DNA from: Bacteroidales bacterium
GTDB lineage: Bacteria > Bacteroidota > Bacteroidia > Bacteroidales > Tenuifilaceae
Assembly (NCBI GenBank): GCA_020636845.1
Contig: JACJXD010000003.1
Location: forward strand, 372,001 to 436,000
DNA: 64,000 nucleotides
Direction: 5' to 3'
Part shown: positions 1 through 8,487 of the stretch, piece by piece
Layout: each line of letters opens with the position of its first letter
How positions within the stretch are numbered: the stretch's first letter is position 1
Notes under the pieces: model-generated
Seen by the model: only the letters and a program-made list of their open reading frames with translations
The model's database searches: none
Told to the model about the DNA's origin: nothing
Translations under genes and position numbers: made by a program

Positions 1-18
1 TTCGAGCAATAAGCCTAG

Positions 19-633
19 ATGGAGATAAATATTGATAACCTATCCGAAAAAGCCAAACAGGATCTTGAGTTGGTAAATCAGGCGCTCAGCGGCGACCAAA
101 AAGCGTTTGCTGAACTAATGGATCGATACCGCGATGCCATTTACTTTATGCTGCTTAAAATGGTAAATAATAAAAGTGATGCCGAAGATTTAACGCTCGA
201 AGCATTCGGCAAGGCTTTTAAGAACATTCATCAGTATGCACCAAAGTATGCTTTCAGCACTTGGCTATTCAAAATAGCTACCAATAACTGTATCGATTTT
301 ATACGTAAACGTAAGGGAAACTTAATTTCCATCGACCACAACATCGACGATCAGGAAGGTTCCTTTGTTTCGCCAACGGCATTACTTTCTGCGGCAACGC
401 CAGATCCCGAAGAAAAACTTATTAAAGAGCAAAATGTTAAGTTGATACAGGATATTGTTTCCAAGCTTAAACCACGGTACCGTAAGTTGGTTGAATTACG
501 CTATTTTCAGGAATACTCGTACGAAGAAATTGCTGAAGAACTCAACTTACCGTTGGGAACGGTTAAAGCTCAACTATTTAGAGCACGCGAACTTCTTTTC
601 AACATTTTAAGTAATATTCCACCACACCAATAA
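19..633 (+). CDS. ECF-type RNA polymerase sigma factor
   Basis: Alternative sigma factor of the sigma-70 family, 204 residues. Region 2 lies at about residues 22-95 (helices rich in aromatic and basic residues, ending in FIRKRK), and region 4 with its helix-turn-helix at about 142-195, where YSYEEIAEELNLPLGTVK is the typical -35 recognition helix pair. The acidic linker of about 45 residues between the two is long but normal for Bacteroidota members. There is no anti-sigma gene beside it; rsmG follows after one base, so the two are probably co-transcribed. The ATG at 19 is the only sensible start. The regulon cannot be told from sequence. Confidence 0.93.
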   Translation: MEINIDNLSEKAKQDLELVNQALSGDQKAFAELMDRYRDAIYFMLLKMVNNKSDAEDLTLEAFGKAFKNIHQYAPKYAFSTWLFKIATNNCIDFIRKRKGNLISIDHNIDDQEGSFVSPTALLSAATPDPEEKLIKEQNVKLIQDIVSKLKPRYRKLVELRYFQEYSYEEIAEELNLPLGTVKAQLFRARELLFNILSNIPPHQ

Positions 634-634
634 C

Positions 635-1255
635 ATGGAAGTTGTTTTTGAATATTTTCCGGAATTAACATCAAACCAACGCGACCAGTACAACGAACTT
701 TTTGAACTTTATAAGTTCTGGAACGCGCAAATTAATGTAGTTTCAAGAAAGGATATAGATAACCTGCCGACACATCACGTATTACACTCGTTGGCCATCG
801 CAAAGGTTATAAGTTTTATTGCCGGAACACGAATTATGGATATAGGAACAGGTGGCGGTTTCCCGGGCATTCCATTGGCAATTATGTTTCCAAAATGCAA
901 CTTTACGTTGGTCGATTCAATTGCAAAAAAAACTAAAGTAGCAGCAGAAGTTGCCAAGGCTTTAAAGTTGAGCAACGTTGAAGTTATTACCGACAGAGCC
1001 GAAAACATTACCGATAAATTCGACTTTGTCACCAATCGAGCAGTAGCTCCTATTCCTAAAATTATGAGTTGGATCGAAAAAAATATAAAACCAGGAGGAG
1101 CAAATCAACTCGCCAATGGACTCATCTGCTTAAAGGGTGGCGATTTAAAAGATGAAGTTAAGCCATACAGAAAATACTTGGAGAAATGGAAAATATCTAA
1201 CTTTTTTGAAGATGAATACTTTTCCGAAAAGTATGTAATTCACATAGGACTTTAA
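635..1255 (+). CDS. rsmG: 16S rRNA (guanine527-N7)-methyltransferase RsmG
   Basis: SAM-dependent methyltransferase that makes m7G527 in 16S rRNA (also known as GidB). 206 residues, the usual length. The SAM-binding glycine loop GTGGGFPG is at residues 71-78, followed by the family's acidic strand-2 motif (LVDS) and by NRAVAP, characteristic of RsmG. The gene starts one base after the sigma-factor stop, so translation is probably coupled. Loss of RsmG is known in other bacteria to give low-level streptomycin resistance; nothing here suggests it is damaged. Confidence 0.95.
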   Translation: MEVVFEYFPELTSNQRDQYNELFELYKFWNAQINVVSRKDIDNLPTHHVLHSLAIAKVISFIAGTRIMDIGTGGGFPGIPLAIMFPKCNFTLVDSIAKKTKVAAEVAKALKLSNVEVITDRAENITDKFDFVTNRAVAPIPKIMSWIEKNIKPGGANQLANGLICLKGGDLKDEVKPYRKYLEKWKISNFFEDEYFSEKYVIHIGL

Positions 1256-1322
1256 TCGATTTATCAAAAGTAGCATTGTCTATTTTATCGAAAATAAAAT
1301 TTTAAGATGTAAAATATTTTCT

Positions 1323-1330
1323 TACCTTTG
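1323..1330 (+). promoter_or_regulatory. Bacteroidota-type -7 element upstream of rpmH
   Basis: TACCTTTG matches the TAnnTTTG -7 consensus of Bacteroidota. It lies 72 bases before the rpmH start in an AT-rich gap. No clear -33 TTTG was found. Confidence 0.55.
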
Positions 1331-1402
1331 CAACTCGAAAAATCGATACGACGATTTACTTAACTGAATATCAATAATATTAAAAAATAAAAATTTACAA
1401 CG

Positions 1403-1558
1403 ATGAAAAGAACGTTCCAACCCTCCAATAGGAAGAGGAAAAATAAACATGGGTTCCGCGAGCGTATGTCAACCCAAAACGGTCGTAGAGTTTTGGCTTC
1501 CCGCCGCGCAAAAGGAAGAAAAAAACTTACAATTTCGGATGAATTTAAACGCAAGTAA
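1403..1558 (+). CDS. rpmH: 50S ribosomal protein L34
   Basis: Very small basic ribosomal protein of 51 residues. It begins MKRTFQPSNRKRKNKHGFRE and carries the family signature NKHGFRERM followed by GRRVLASRRAKGRKKL, which is L34 almost throughout. The Bacteroidota C-terminal tail TISDEFKRK is present. It has its own promoter element upstream and a strong hairpin with T-run downstream, so it is probably a single-gene transcript. The usual neighbours rnpA and yidC are not here; rsmG lies just upstream. Confidence 0.98.
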   Translation: MKRTFQPSNRKRKNKHGFRERMSTQNGRRVLASRRAKGRKKLTISDEFKRK

Positions 1559-1594
1559 GTTATAGTTAAGATATTTGTTTTTTATAACGAGTTT

Positions 1595-1623
1595 AAAGGC
1601 AGGTTTACCCTGCCTTTTTCTTT
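1595..1623 (+). terminator. Rho-independent terminator after rpmH
   Basis: Nine-base-pair stem AAAGGCAGG (1595-1603) with CCTGCCTTT (1609-1617), five-base loop, then a T-rich tract. Because it lies between rpmH and mqnE, an mqnE start upstream of it is very unlikely. Confidence 0.9.
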
Positions 1624-1655
1624 TTCAATTACTATATTTACCCCAAAATTTTACA

Positions 1656-2789
1656 ATGGAATTTACAACCCCGCTTTTTTCGGAATTTAAAATTCCCGAT
1701 ACGCTCAGCAAGCCTTTACACAACATAGCCACAAAAATAGTTGATGGCCAACGAATAGATGTTTCCGAAGCTGTGACCTTATACGAAAATGCCGACCTTG
1801 CTTTACTTTCGCAACTGGCAAACCTGATTAACTATCGTATAAACGGTTCCAATGTTTACTTCAATAAAAATTTTCATATAGAGCCCACGAATCTTTGCGT
1901 TTTCAACTGCAAATTCTGTTCGTATCACCGAGGAGCAAGCGACCCGCTAAGTTGGGTTTTATCGCTTAGCGATATAGAAGAGCAGGCAAAAAAATATATT
2001 GGTTCCGATGTAACCGAAGTTCACGTTGTGGGAGGAGTTCACCCGAAATGGGACATCGACTATTATGGGAAAATGATTAAAACTATCAAAAAGATTCTCC
2101 CAAACATTCATGTAAAAGCATACTCTGCCATCGAATTGGATTATGTTATCCGAAAGGCAAAACTATCGTATAGTAAAGGATTATCCATTCTTAAGGAATA
2201 TGGATTAGACTCAATTCCCGGCGGTGGCGCCGAAATATTCGACCACGAGGTAAGGGAAAAAATATGTCCCGATAAAGCTTCGTCCGAAGCATGGCTTCAA
2301 ATTCACCAAGCAGCCCACGAACTAGGCATTGCATCTAATGCAACAATGCTTTACGGACATATCGAAAGTTACAAGAACCGAGCAGAGCACATGAATGCTA
2401 TTAGAAATTTGCAGGACAAAACCGGAGGGTTCAACAGCTTTATTCCCTTGAAATTCCGGTCGGCAAATAACCAGCTGGAATATTTAGGCGAAGTTAACCT
2501 GGTTGAAGATTTGCGAAACTTTGCTGTTTCCCGAATATTCTTGGATAATGTTAAGCATTTAAAAGCCTACTGGCCAATGCTTGGGGTAGAAAATACCAAA
2601 CTTGCCATTGCCTTTGGTGCCGACGATATTGACGGAACCATTGATGATACAACTAAAATTTACTCAATGGCCGGAGCCGAAGAGCAAAAGCCTGTAATGA
2701 CCGTTGAAAAATTAACTCAACTTATTCGCGACGCAGGCAGGCAACCCGTTGAACGAGACTCGCTTTATCGAATTGTAAAAATGTACTAG
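1656..2789 (+). CDS. mqnE: Aminofutalosine synthase MqnE (radical SAM)
   Basis: Radical SAM enzyme of the futalosine route to menaquinone; it joins a carboxyvinyl-oxybenzoate to the adenosyl group to give aminofutalosine. 377 residues. The CX3CX2C cluster motif (CVFNCKFC) gives C81, C85 and C88. GGGAEIF and ATMLYGHIE further on are typical of MqnE rather than its paralogue MqnC. The reading frame is open from 1575, but that would start inside the rpmH terminator; the ATG at 1656 gives the family's normal N-terminus. TATATTTA at 1633-1640 may be a weak -7 element. Other mqn genes are not in the window, so the pathway must be spread over the genome. Confidence 0.93.
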   Translation: MEFTTPLFSEFKIPDTLSKPLHNIATKIVDGQRIDVSEAVTLYENADLALLSQLANLINYRINGSNVYFNKNFHIEPTNLCVFNCKFCSYHRGASDPLSWVLSLSDIEEQAKKYIGSDVTEVHVVGGVHPKWDIDYYGKMIKTIKKILPNIHVKAYSAIELDYVIRKAKLSYSKGLSILKEYGLDSIPGGGAEIFDHEVREKICPDKASSEAWLQIHQAAHELGIASNATMLYGHIESYKNRAEHMNAIRNLQDKTGGFNSFIPLKFRSANNQLEYLGEVNLVEDLRNFAVSRIFLDNVKHLKAYWPMLGVENTKLAIAFGADDIDGTIDDTTKIYSMAGAEEQKPVMTVEKLTQLIRDAGRQPVERDSLYRIVKMY

Positions 2790-2811
2790 CAAGTAATACC
2801 AATTGTTTTTC

Positions 2812-2819
2812 TAATTTTG
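2812..2819 (+). promoter_or_regulatory. -7 element for the PASTA-rluD operon
   Basis: TAATTTTG fits TAnnTTTG and ends 25 bases before the PASTA gene start. Confidence 0.5.
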
Positions 2820-2844
2820 TATCAAGCACATTAATCTGCAAATC

Positions 2845-3708
2845 ATGGAAAAAGTTAAGCATACCCTTAAAATCTTTTTCAACAATCCTATTACCAGAAC
2901 CATACTATACGGTTTAGGCGGTGGAATTTTAATTCTGGTTTTTCTAATGCTTTTCCTAAACATTTTTACTCGTCATGGGAATACGTATGCCATTCCCGAT
3001 TTCAGAAACGTTTATGTTGACGATCTTCCTAAACTAGTTGAAAAAGCAGGGCTGCGTCTTGTAATAAACGACTCTGTTTACATAATTAACAAGGCTCCCG
3101 GTATTGTTATCGATCAAAATCCTGCTCCCGGAAAGCATGTTAAAAAGAATCGTAAGGTATTTATCACAATAAATGCTAAAAGTCCTATTAAAGTTCCCGT
3201 CCCCGATTTGGAAGGAAATACATTACGACAAGCAAAAGCTATTCTGGAACAGGATGGTTTCGAAATTGGACGACTTTCGTTCCGTCCCGATTTAGGAGTT
3301 AATATAGTCCTCGACCAGCAATTTCAAGGTACTCACATCGATCAGGGAACAATGATTCCCAAAGGATCGAAAATTGACTTGTTACTAGGTATGGGAATGC
3401 ATGGAGAACGTACGGGATTACCGCTACTAATAGGGCTTAAACTAAATGAAGCACAAAACAGAATTATCGAAGCATCGCTAAATGTTGGCAGAATTCGTTT
3501 CGATGAAACAATATCAACCTTCAAAGATTCGTTAGATGCTATGGTTTACAGCCAATATCCTGCATATACCGAAAATCTATCCATGGCTTTCGGTACACGA
3601 GTAGATATATGGCTTACGTTAAACCAATCGCGAATACCTAAAATTGAGCAAGAGAAAAAGGATACCGTAAATACCGAGAATATTTCTGCCGATGAAATTT
3701 TTGAATAA
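2845..3708 (+). CDS. Membrane-anchored PASTA domain protein
   Basis: 287 residues: a short basic cytoplasmic tail, one transmembrane helix at about 18-41, then three PASTA repeats (about 50-115, 118-190, 190-262) recognisable by P(D)xxGxxxxxA and the periodic VP/DQxPAPG pattern. PASTA domains bind peptidoglycan fragments or act as spacers in wall enzymes and kinases. There is no kinase or transpeptidase domain here, which is usual for the standalone Bacteroidota form. The 3' end overlaps the next gene by 17 bases in another frame, so the two are translated from one message. A role at the periplasmic cell wall is inferred. Confidence 0.88.
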   Translation: MEKVKHTLKIFFNNPITRTILYGLGGGILILVFLMLFLNIFTRHGNTYAIPDFRNVYVDDLPKLVEKAGLRLVINDSVYIINKAPGIVIDQNPAPGKHVKKNRKVFITINAKSPIKVPVPDLEGNTLRQAKAILEQDGFEIGRLSFRPDLGVNIVLDQQFQGTHIDQGTMIPKGSKIDLLLGMGMHGERTGLPLLIGLKLNEAQNRIIEASLNVGRIRFDETISTFKDSLDAMVYSQYPAYTENLSMAFGTRVDIWLTLNQSRIPKIEQEKKDTVNTENISADEIFE

Positions 3709-5620
3709 GATACTTTTCTTCCTTCTGGTTCTAAATATTCCTCTTTGTGTAACGGCACAGGAGATTATGGTAAGCCTTTCGTCGTACCGGATAAAAGATG
3801 TTCAAAATATAAAAGCCGAACAGCGTAAGACTTCGTTATCGTTACCCTTTTTCGATGATTTCTCAAGGCAAATTCCCTTTCCTACGGCAGATTTATGGGA
3901 ATCCAGTGCTGTTATATCGAATCAAAACTATGCTATAAACCCACCTACCGTTGGAGTTGCCACTTTTGATGCAATAAATCGTAAAGGGGAATTATACTCA
4001 ACTCTTACAACCACATCCCAAACAAGCGATACGCTAACCTCCTTACCGATTAACTTGGCATACCCCGCAACCGATAGTATTTACCTATCGTTCTCGTTTC
4101 AACCTATGGGATTGGGAAATGCTCCCGAGCCCGGCGATTCCCTGATACTCGAATTTTACGCGCCGTCGGAAGGCAAATGGTACAGAGCCTGGGCGGCATC
4201 CTACGGTTACGAAAACAATACGCTTTTTCAAACATTTCATATTGAAGGAACAAGCAAAACCGACACGGCAACGGATATTAGCTCAACATTTCATGATGTA
4301 AGAATAAACATATTTCAATCGGATTTTTTGGTTGATGGATTTCGTTTTCGGTTTATGAACTATGCCTCAATTGCCGAAAATCCCAAAGTTCCTGGACTAC
4401 GAAGTAACTGTGACCATTGGCATATCGATTTGGTTTACTTGGATAAATCCCGCTATTGGGATGATCCCATGATATACGACGTTGCCTTTACTGAGCCAAT
4501 AAAAAAGCCCATGACAAACTATACATCCGTTCCTTGGAAACACTTCCCCGATGCTTTCAATTCGGAATTTACCGACCCTATTGAATTTCCCATTGAATAC
4601 GAAAACTTCACTTCCGAAACATGGGGCATTTCACGGCGCTTTGAACTACACGATTTATCAGGATCACAAGAGACCTACTACTTTACAGGCGGAGCGGAAA
4701 ATATCGAAGGCCACTCCACCATTAACTATTCACGTAAATACCTTTACGACTTTCAATCGGCATGGACGGATTCTGCAAAATACTTGCTAAAAACCTACAT
4801 TATTACCGATAACGACCCTGAAGACAACTATTTAAGATACAACGACACCTTAACATATACTCAAGTCTTTGATAACTACTACGCGATGGATGATGGCAGT
4901 GCAGAATCTGGTTATGGAGTATTTGGCGAAGGATCCGGATATGGTATGGTTGCGCAAAAATTTTACAACTATACAGCCGATTCGTTAACCGGAGTAATGA
5001 TTTATTTTAACCGAACTTTTAACGATGCTAACAATATCTCCTTTAAGGTTACAGTATGGGACGACAATAATGGAATTCCGGGAAACATTCTGTACGAAAC
5101 GGAAAAAAAACGTCCGAAGTTCACGGACAGTCTAAACGTTTATAGTGTTTACAGGCTAAGTTCAACTCAAATTCCCGTAGGGTACTTCTATATTGGATGG
5201 CAACAATTTGATGACGAGTATCTAAACGTAGGCATCGACAGAAACTCAGATAATCAAAGTAACCTTTTTTATAATTTAAATGGAAACTGGAATAACACAA
5301 CTTATCAAGGCACCCTAATGATTCGTCCTATTTTTGGAAACTTGCATCAAACTCCCACTTTAGTCCCTACTCAACGTGAATACGCAAAACTCACCATTTT
5401 TCCTAACCCTGCCTCTAGCGTTGTTAACATTACTATTCCCAACAACTTTAATGCCTCCGGCATAAAATTAATTGGAACCAACGCATCCATTATAAACTTG
5501 CCATATACAAGCGGACAAAGTTCATTCAGCATAACGAATATTCCTTCAGGATTTTATATTGTTAGAGTTTATAATTCGCAAGGTAATTGCTTAACCGGAA
5601 AGTTGATTGTTACACCATGA
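3692..5620 (+). CDS. Type IX secretion system cargo protein, unknown function
   Basis: 642 residues with a Sec signal peptide (MKFLNKILFFLLVLNIPLCVTAQ) and a C-terminal sorting domain over about the last 75 residues: FPNPASS, a strand-rich middle, then GFYIVRVYNSQG and KLIVTP, the type A pattern removed on export by the type IX system. The body is rich in aromatic and Asp/Ser/Thr residues and looks beta-rich and repetitive; no catalytic motif was recognised. It overlaps the PASTA gene by 17 bases, and its TGA overlaps the rluD start as ATGA. No type IX machinery genes are in the window. Likely cell-surface bound. Confidence 0.85.
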   Translation: MKFLNKILFFLLVLNIPLCVTAQEIMVSLSSYRIKDVQNIKAEQRKTSLSLPFFDDFSRQIPFPTADLWESSAVISNQNYAINPPTVGVATFDAINRKGELYSTLTTTSQTSDTLTSLPINLAYPATDSIYLSFSFQPMGLGNAPEPGDSLILEFYAPSEGKWYRAWAASYGYENNTLFQTFHIEGTSKTDTATDISSTFHDVRINIFQSDFLVDGFRFRFMNYASIAENPKVPGLRSNCDHWHIDLVYLDKSRYWDDPMIYDVAFTEPIKKPMTNYTSVPWKHFPDAFNSEFTDPIEFPIEYENFTSETWGISRRFELHDLSGSQETYYFTGGAENIEGHSTINYSRKYLYDFQSAWTDSAKYLLKTYIITDNDPEDNYLRYNDTLTYTQVFDNYYAMDDGSAESGYGVFGEGSGYGMVAQKFYNYTADSLTGVMIYFNRTFNDANNISFKVTVWDDNNGIPGNILYETEKKRPKFTDSLNVYSVYRLSSTQIPVGYFYIGWQQFDDEYLNVGIDRNSDNQSNLFYNLNGNWNNTTYQGTLMIRPIFGNLHQTPTLVPTQREYAKLTIFPNPASSVVNITIPNNFNASGIKLIGTNASIINLPYTSGQSSFSITNIPSGFYIVRVYNSQGNCLTGKLIVTP

Positions 5621-6672
5621 GTGCAATAGATTCCGACGACCTAACCGACAACGTCGAAGAAACATCCGAAGAACAATCGGACCTATACGAGCATTTTAAA
5701 ATTGAAGTAGATAAAGGACAGGCGTTAACCCGTATTGACAAATTTCTTACCGAAAAGATTAAAAGCGTTAGCAGAAACCGTATTCAATTGGCTGCCGATG
5801 CCAACAGCATACTGGTAAACGGGAAATCGGTAAAATCATCGTATAAAGTCAAACCTTTGGACTCCATTTCCATTGTAATGGCATATCCTCCAAAGGATGT
5901 GGAAATATTACCCGAAAATATACCCATCGAAATTATTTACGAAGACGACGATTTGCTGGTTGTAAATAAACAAGCTGGCATGGTTGTGCATCCTGCACAT
6001 GGAAACTTCACAGGAACACTGATAAATGCCCTTTTATACCATTTACGGGACATTCCTCTTTTCAGCAGTGGTAGCGTGCGTCCCGGATTAGTTCATCGAA
6101 TCGATAAAAACACTTCGGGAGTTTTAGTGGTTGCTAAAACCGACAAGGCCTTAAACCATCTAGCTCGACAATTTTTCGAAAAAACTACAACCAGAATGTA
6201 CACCGCCTTAGTTTGGGGAAACATGGAAGAGGACAGCGGAACCATTACCGGAAATATTGGGCGTAGCATTCGCGATCGTAAAAAGATGCAAGTTTTTCCC
6301 AATGCCGATCAAGGGAAACATGCCGTTACACACTGGAAAGTAAAGGAACGCTTTGGACATGTTACACTTGTCGAATGCCAACTGGAAACCGGACGTACCC
6401 ACCAAATCAGGGTCCATTTTGAATTTATTCAACATCCTCTTTTCAACGATGAGGTTTACGGAGGGAACAAAATACTCCGTGGTAATACCAGCAGCAAGTA
6501 CAAGCAGTTTATAGAGAATTGTTTTAGCATTTGCCCAAGGCACGCTTTACACGCTCAAACTTTAGGATTTATACATCCGACTACCGGCGAACGTCTATTT
6601 TTTGAGGCTCCCTTGCCAAATGATATGTCCTTGCTGATTGAAAAATGGCAGAATTACGTTAAATACACCTAA
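5617..6672 (+). CDS. rluD: RluD-family ribosomal large-subunit pseudouridine synthase
   Basis: 351 residues. An S4 RNA-binding domain lies at about residues 36-95 (TRIDKFLTEK onward), then a RluA-type pseudouridine synthase domain with HRIDKNTSGVLVVAKT, in which D163 is the catalytic aspartate. ETGRTHQIRVH near the C-terminal third completes the family signature. It isomerises uridines in 23S rRNA, in RluD at positions 1911/1915/1917; the exact target is assigned by family only. The ATG at 5617 overlaps the preceding stop (ATGA); a TTG frame extension to 5587 is less likely. An acidic stretch of about 25 residues precedes S4. Confidence 0.92.
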   Translation: MSAIDSDDLTDNVEETSEEQSDLYEHFKIEVDKGQALTRIDKFLTEKIKSVSRNRIQLAADANSILVNGKSVKSSYKVKPLDSISIVMAYPPKDVEILPENIPIEIIYEDDDLLVVNKQAGMVVHPAHGNFTGTLINALLYHLRDIPLFSSGSVRPGLVHRIDKNTSGVLVVAKTDKALNHLARQFFEKTTTRMYTALVWGNMEEDSGTITGNIGRSIRDRKKMQVFPNADQGKHAVTHWKVKERFGHVTLVECQLETGRTHQIRVHFEFIQHPLFNDEVYGGNKILRGNTSSKYKQFIENCFSICPRHALHAQTLGFIHPTTGERLFFEAPLPNDMSLLIEKWQNYVKYT

Positions 6673-6685
6673 AAACATTTATAAA

Positions 6686-7198
6686 GTGTCGGGCTTAATT
6701 CAAGTTTACACCGGAAACGGGAAAGGCAAAACAACTGCTGCTCTTGGTTTGGCCCTAAGGGCCGCAGGTGCAGGAAAAAAGATTTACATCGCCCAATTTG
6801 TAAAAGGGATGTACTACTCCGAATTATCGTCGGTAAAGCAAATCTCTGCAATTGAGATACACCAATTCGGACTGGACTGTTTTATTGAAAAAGAGCCAAC
6901 CCAAAACGACATAGATGCTGCACAAAAAGGCTTTTCGGAAGTAAAAACGATAATGGCAGCAAACAAACATCAGGTGCTAATTCTCGATGAAATATTCATC
7001 GCCATTTTCTTCAAGTTAATAGACAAAGAAGAAGTCATTAAACTAATAAAGCAAAAACCAAACGAAATGGAATTGGTACTAACCGGTCGATATGCACCTA
7101 CCGAAATATGCGACATTGCCGATTTAGTAACCGAAATGGTCGAAATAGAACATTATTATAAAAAAGGAATCCAAGCACGTAAAGGAATCGAATTTTAA
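6686..7198 (+). CDS. cobO: Cob(I)alamin adenosyltransferase, CobO/BtuR type
   Basis: Transfers the adenosyl group from ATP to reduced corrinoid to make coenzyme B12. 170 residues from the GTG at 6686. The P-loop GNGKGKTT is at residues 10-17, and ILDEI marks the Walker B strand; LTGRYAPTEICDIADLVTEM is the conserved C-terminal motif. The frame is open back to a TTG at 6638 inside rluD, but the family normally begins just before GLIQVYTG, so GTG is preferred. A second, unrelated adenosyltransferase (PduO type) lies at the right edge of the window. Confidence 0.92.
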   Translation: MSGLIQVYTGNGKGKTTAALGLALRAAGAGKKIYIAQFVKGMYYSELSSVKQISAIEIHQFGLDCFIEKEPTQNDIDAAQKGFSEVKTIMAANKHQVLILDEIFIAIFFKLIDKEEVIKLIKQKPNEMELVLTGRYAPTEICDIADLVTEMVEIEHYYKKGIQARKGIEF

Positions 7199-7311
7199 AT
7201 AATACTAAAAATTCATTTTTCATTTCGACAACCAACTATGTAAAAACTACTTAATTAAAAAACGAATTGTTCAAACCTTAAAATCAACATTTTAAATTCT
7301 ATATTTTAAAC

Positions 7312-7319
7312 TATCTTTG
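7312..7319 (+). promoter_or_regulatory. -7 element of the tgt operon
   Basis: TATCTTTG matches TAnnTTTG exactly and ends 19 bases before the tgt ATG, in a gap of 140 AT-rich bases. Confidence 0.65.
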
Positions 7320-7338
7320 GACGAAATTTTAAAGTTGA

Positions 7339-8469
7339 ATGGATTTTAAGTTAATAGGAACCGATTCTCAATCATCGGCAAAGGCAGGAATTATTACAAC
7401 CGATCACGGAACAATCGAAACTCCAATATTTATGCCTGTTGGCACTGTAGGTAGCGTTAAGGGCGTTTCGCACCGTGAACTTGAAAACGACATTGATGCA
7501 AAAATAATACTAGGTAACACGTATCATCTATATTTACGTCCCGGTTTAAACGTGATATCCGAAGCCGGAGGCTTACATAAGTTTACCAGTTGGAACAGAC
7601 CTATACTTACCGATAGTGGTGGTTATCAGGTTTTTTCGTTGGCGGCTAACAGAAAATTAACCAGTCAGGGAGCCTCATTCCGTTCCCACATCGACGGATC
7701 GGCGCATCAGTTCACCCCCGAAAGTGTTATGGATATTCAGCGTATTATCGGGGCTGACATAATGATGGCTTTTGACGAATGTCCTCCAGGCGATGCCGAC
7801 TTTAATTATGCAAAAAAATCGCTTGACCTTACAGAGCAATGGCTCGGAAGATGTGTAAATCGTTTCGATTCCACAGAACCATTGTATGGACATAGCCAAA
7901 CACTTTTTCCTATTGTACAAGGTTGTGTTTATCCCGATTTGCGCAAACGTGCAGCCGAAAATGTTTTACAATACAATCGGGACGGCTATGCAATTGGGGG
8001 TCTTTCCGTTGGTGAGCCTGCCGACGTTATGTACAAGATGATTGAACTTGTAAATGGAATACTTCCTACCGATAAGCCTCGATACCTTATGGGCGTTGGA
8101 ACTCCCGAAAATATTTTGGAAGCCATTGCCTTGGGTGTAGATATGTTCGACTGCGTTATGCCTACGCGAAATGGCCGTAATGGAATGATTTTTACATCGG
8201 AAGGTATTATAAACCTCCGAAATCAAAAATGGAAAAACGATTTTTCGCCAATCGACCCAAATGGTCCGACATTTGTCGATAGTAGATATACCAAAGCATA
8301 TCTGCGGCATCTTTTTATTGCACAGGAAATGCTTGGCGCGCAAATTGCAAGTATTCATAACCTGGGATTTTACCTTTGGCTGGTTCGTGAATCGCGAAAG
8401 CACATTTTGGAAGGAAACTTTGGCTCATGGAAAAATCAAATGGTAAAAAAAGTCTCGAAACGCTTATAA
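7339..8469 (+). CDS. tgt: tRNA-guanine transglycosylase, zinc-site-less form
   Basis: Exchanges guanine 34 for preQ1 in tRNAs with GUN anticodons. 376 residues, normal length. The TIM-barrel active-site motifs are intact: TDSGGYQVF with D92, GGLSVGEP, and MFDCVMPTRNGRNG with nucleophile D271. The C-terminal zinc motif, CxCxxC in the E. coli enzyme, is replaced: aligned positions are G309, T311 and D314 in PNGPTFVDSRYTKAYLRHL, with only the later His (H340) kept. From memory this loss is shared by other Bacteroidota Tgt proteins. It is followed after 18 bases by an LptF/LptG permease, probably in one operon. Confidence 0.95.
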   Translation: MDFKLIGTDSQSSAKAGIITTDHGTIETPIFMPVGTVGSVKGVSHRELENDIDAKIILGNTYHLYLRPGLNVISEAGGLHKFTSWNRPILTDSGGYQVFSLAANRKLTSQGASFRSHIDGSAHQFTPESVMDIQRIIGADIMMAFDECPPGDADFNYAKKSLDLTEQWLGRCVNRFDSTEPLYGHSQTLFPIVQGCVYPDLRKRAAENVLQYNRDGYAIGGLSVGEPADVMYKMIELVNGILPTDKPRYLMGVGTPENILEAIALGVDMFDCVMPTRNGRNGMIFTSEGIINLRNQKWKNDFSPIDPNGPTFVDSRYTKAYLRHLFIAQEMLGAQIASIHNLGFYLWLVRESRKHILEGNFGSWKNQMVKKVSKRL

Positions 8470-8487
8470 AATAAAATATTCCACTGA

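Noticed and set aside
1..12. Possible end of an upstream gene (TTC GAG CAA TAA)
   Set aside because: Four codons are too few to tell a gene end from chance.
1360..1554. Open frame of 64 codons on the minus strand over rpmH
   Set aside because: It lies opposite the unmistakable L34 gene and has no family likeness.
1575..1655. Longer N-terminus for MqnE
   Set aside because: It would start inside the rpmH terminator; the homologous N-terminus begins at 1656.
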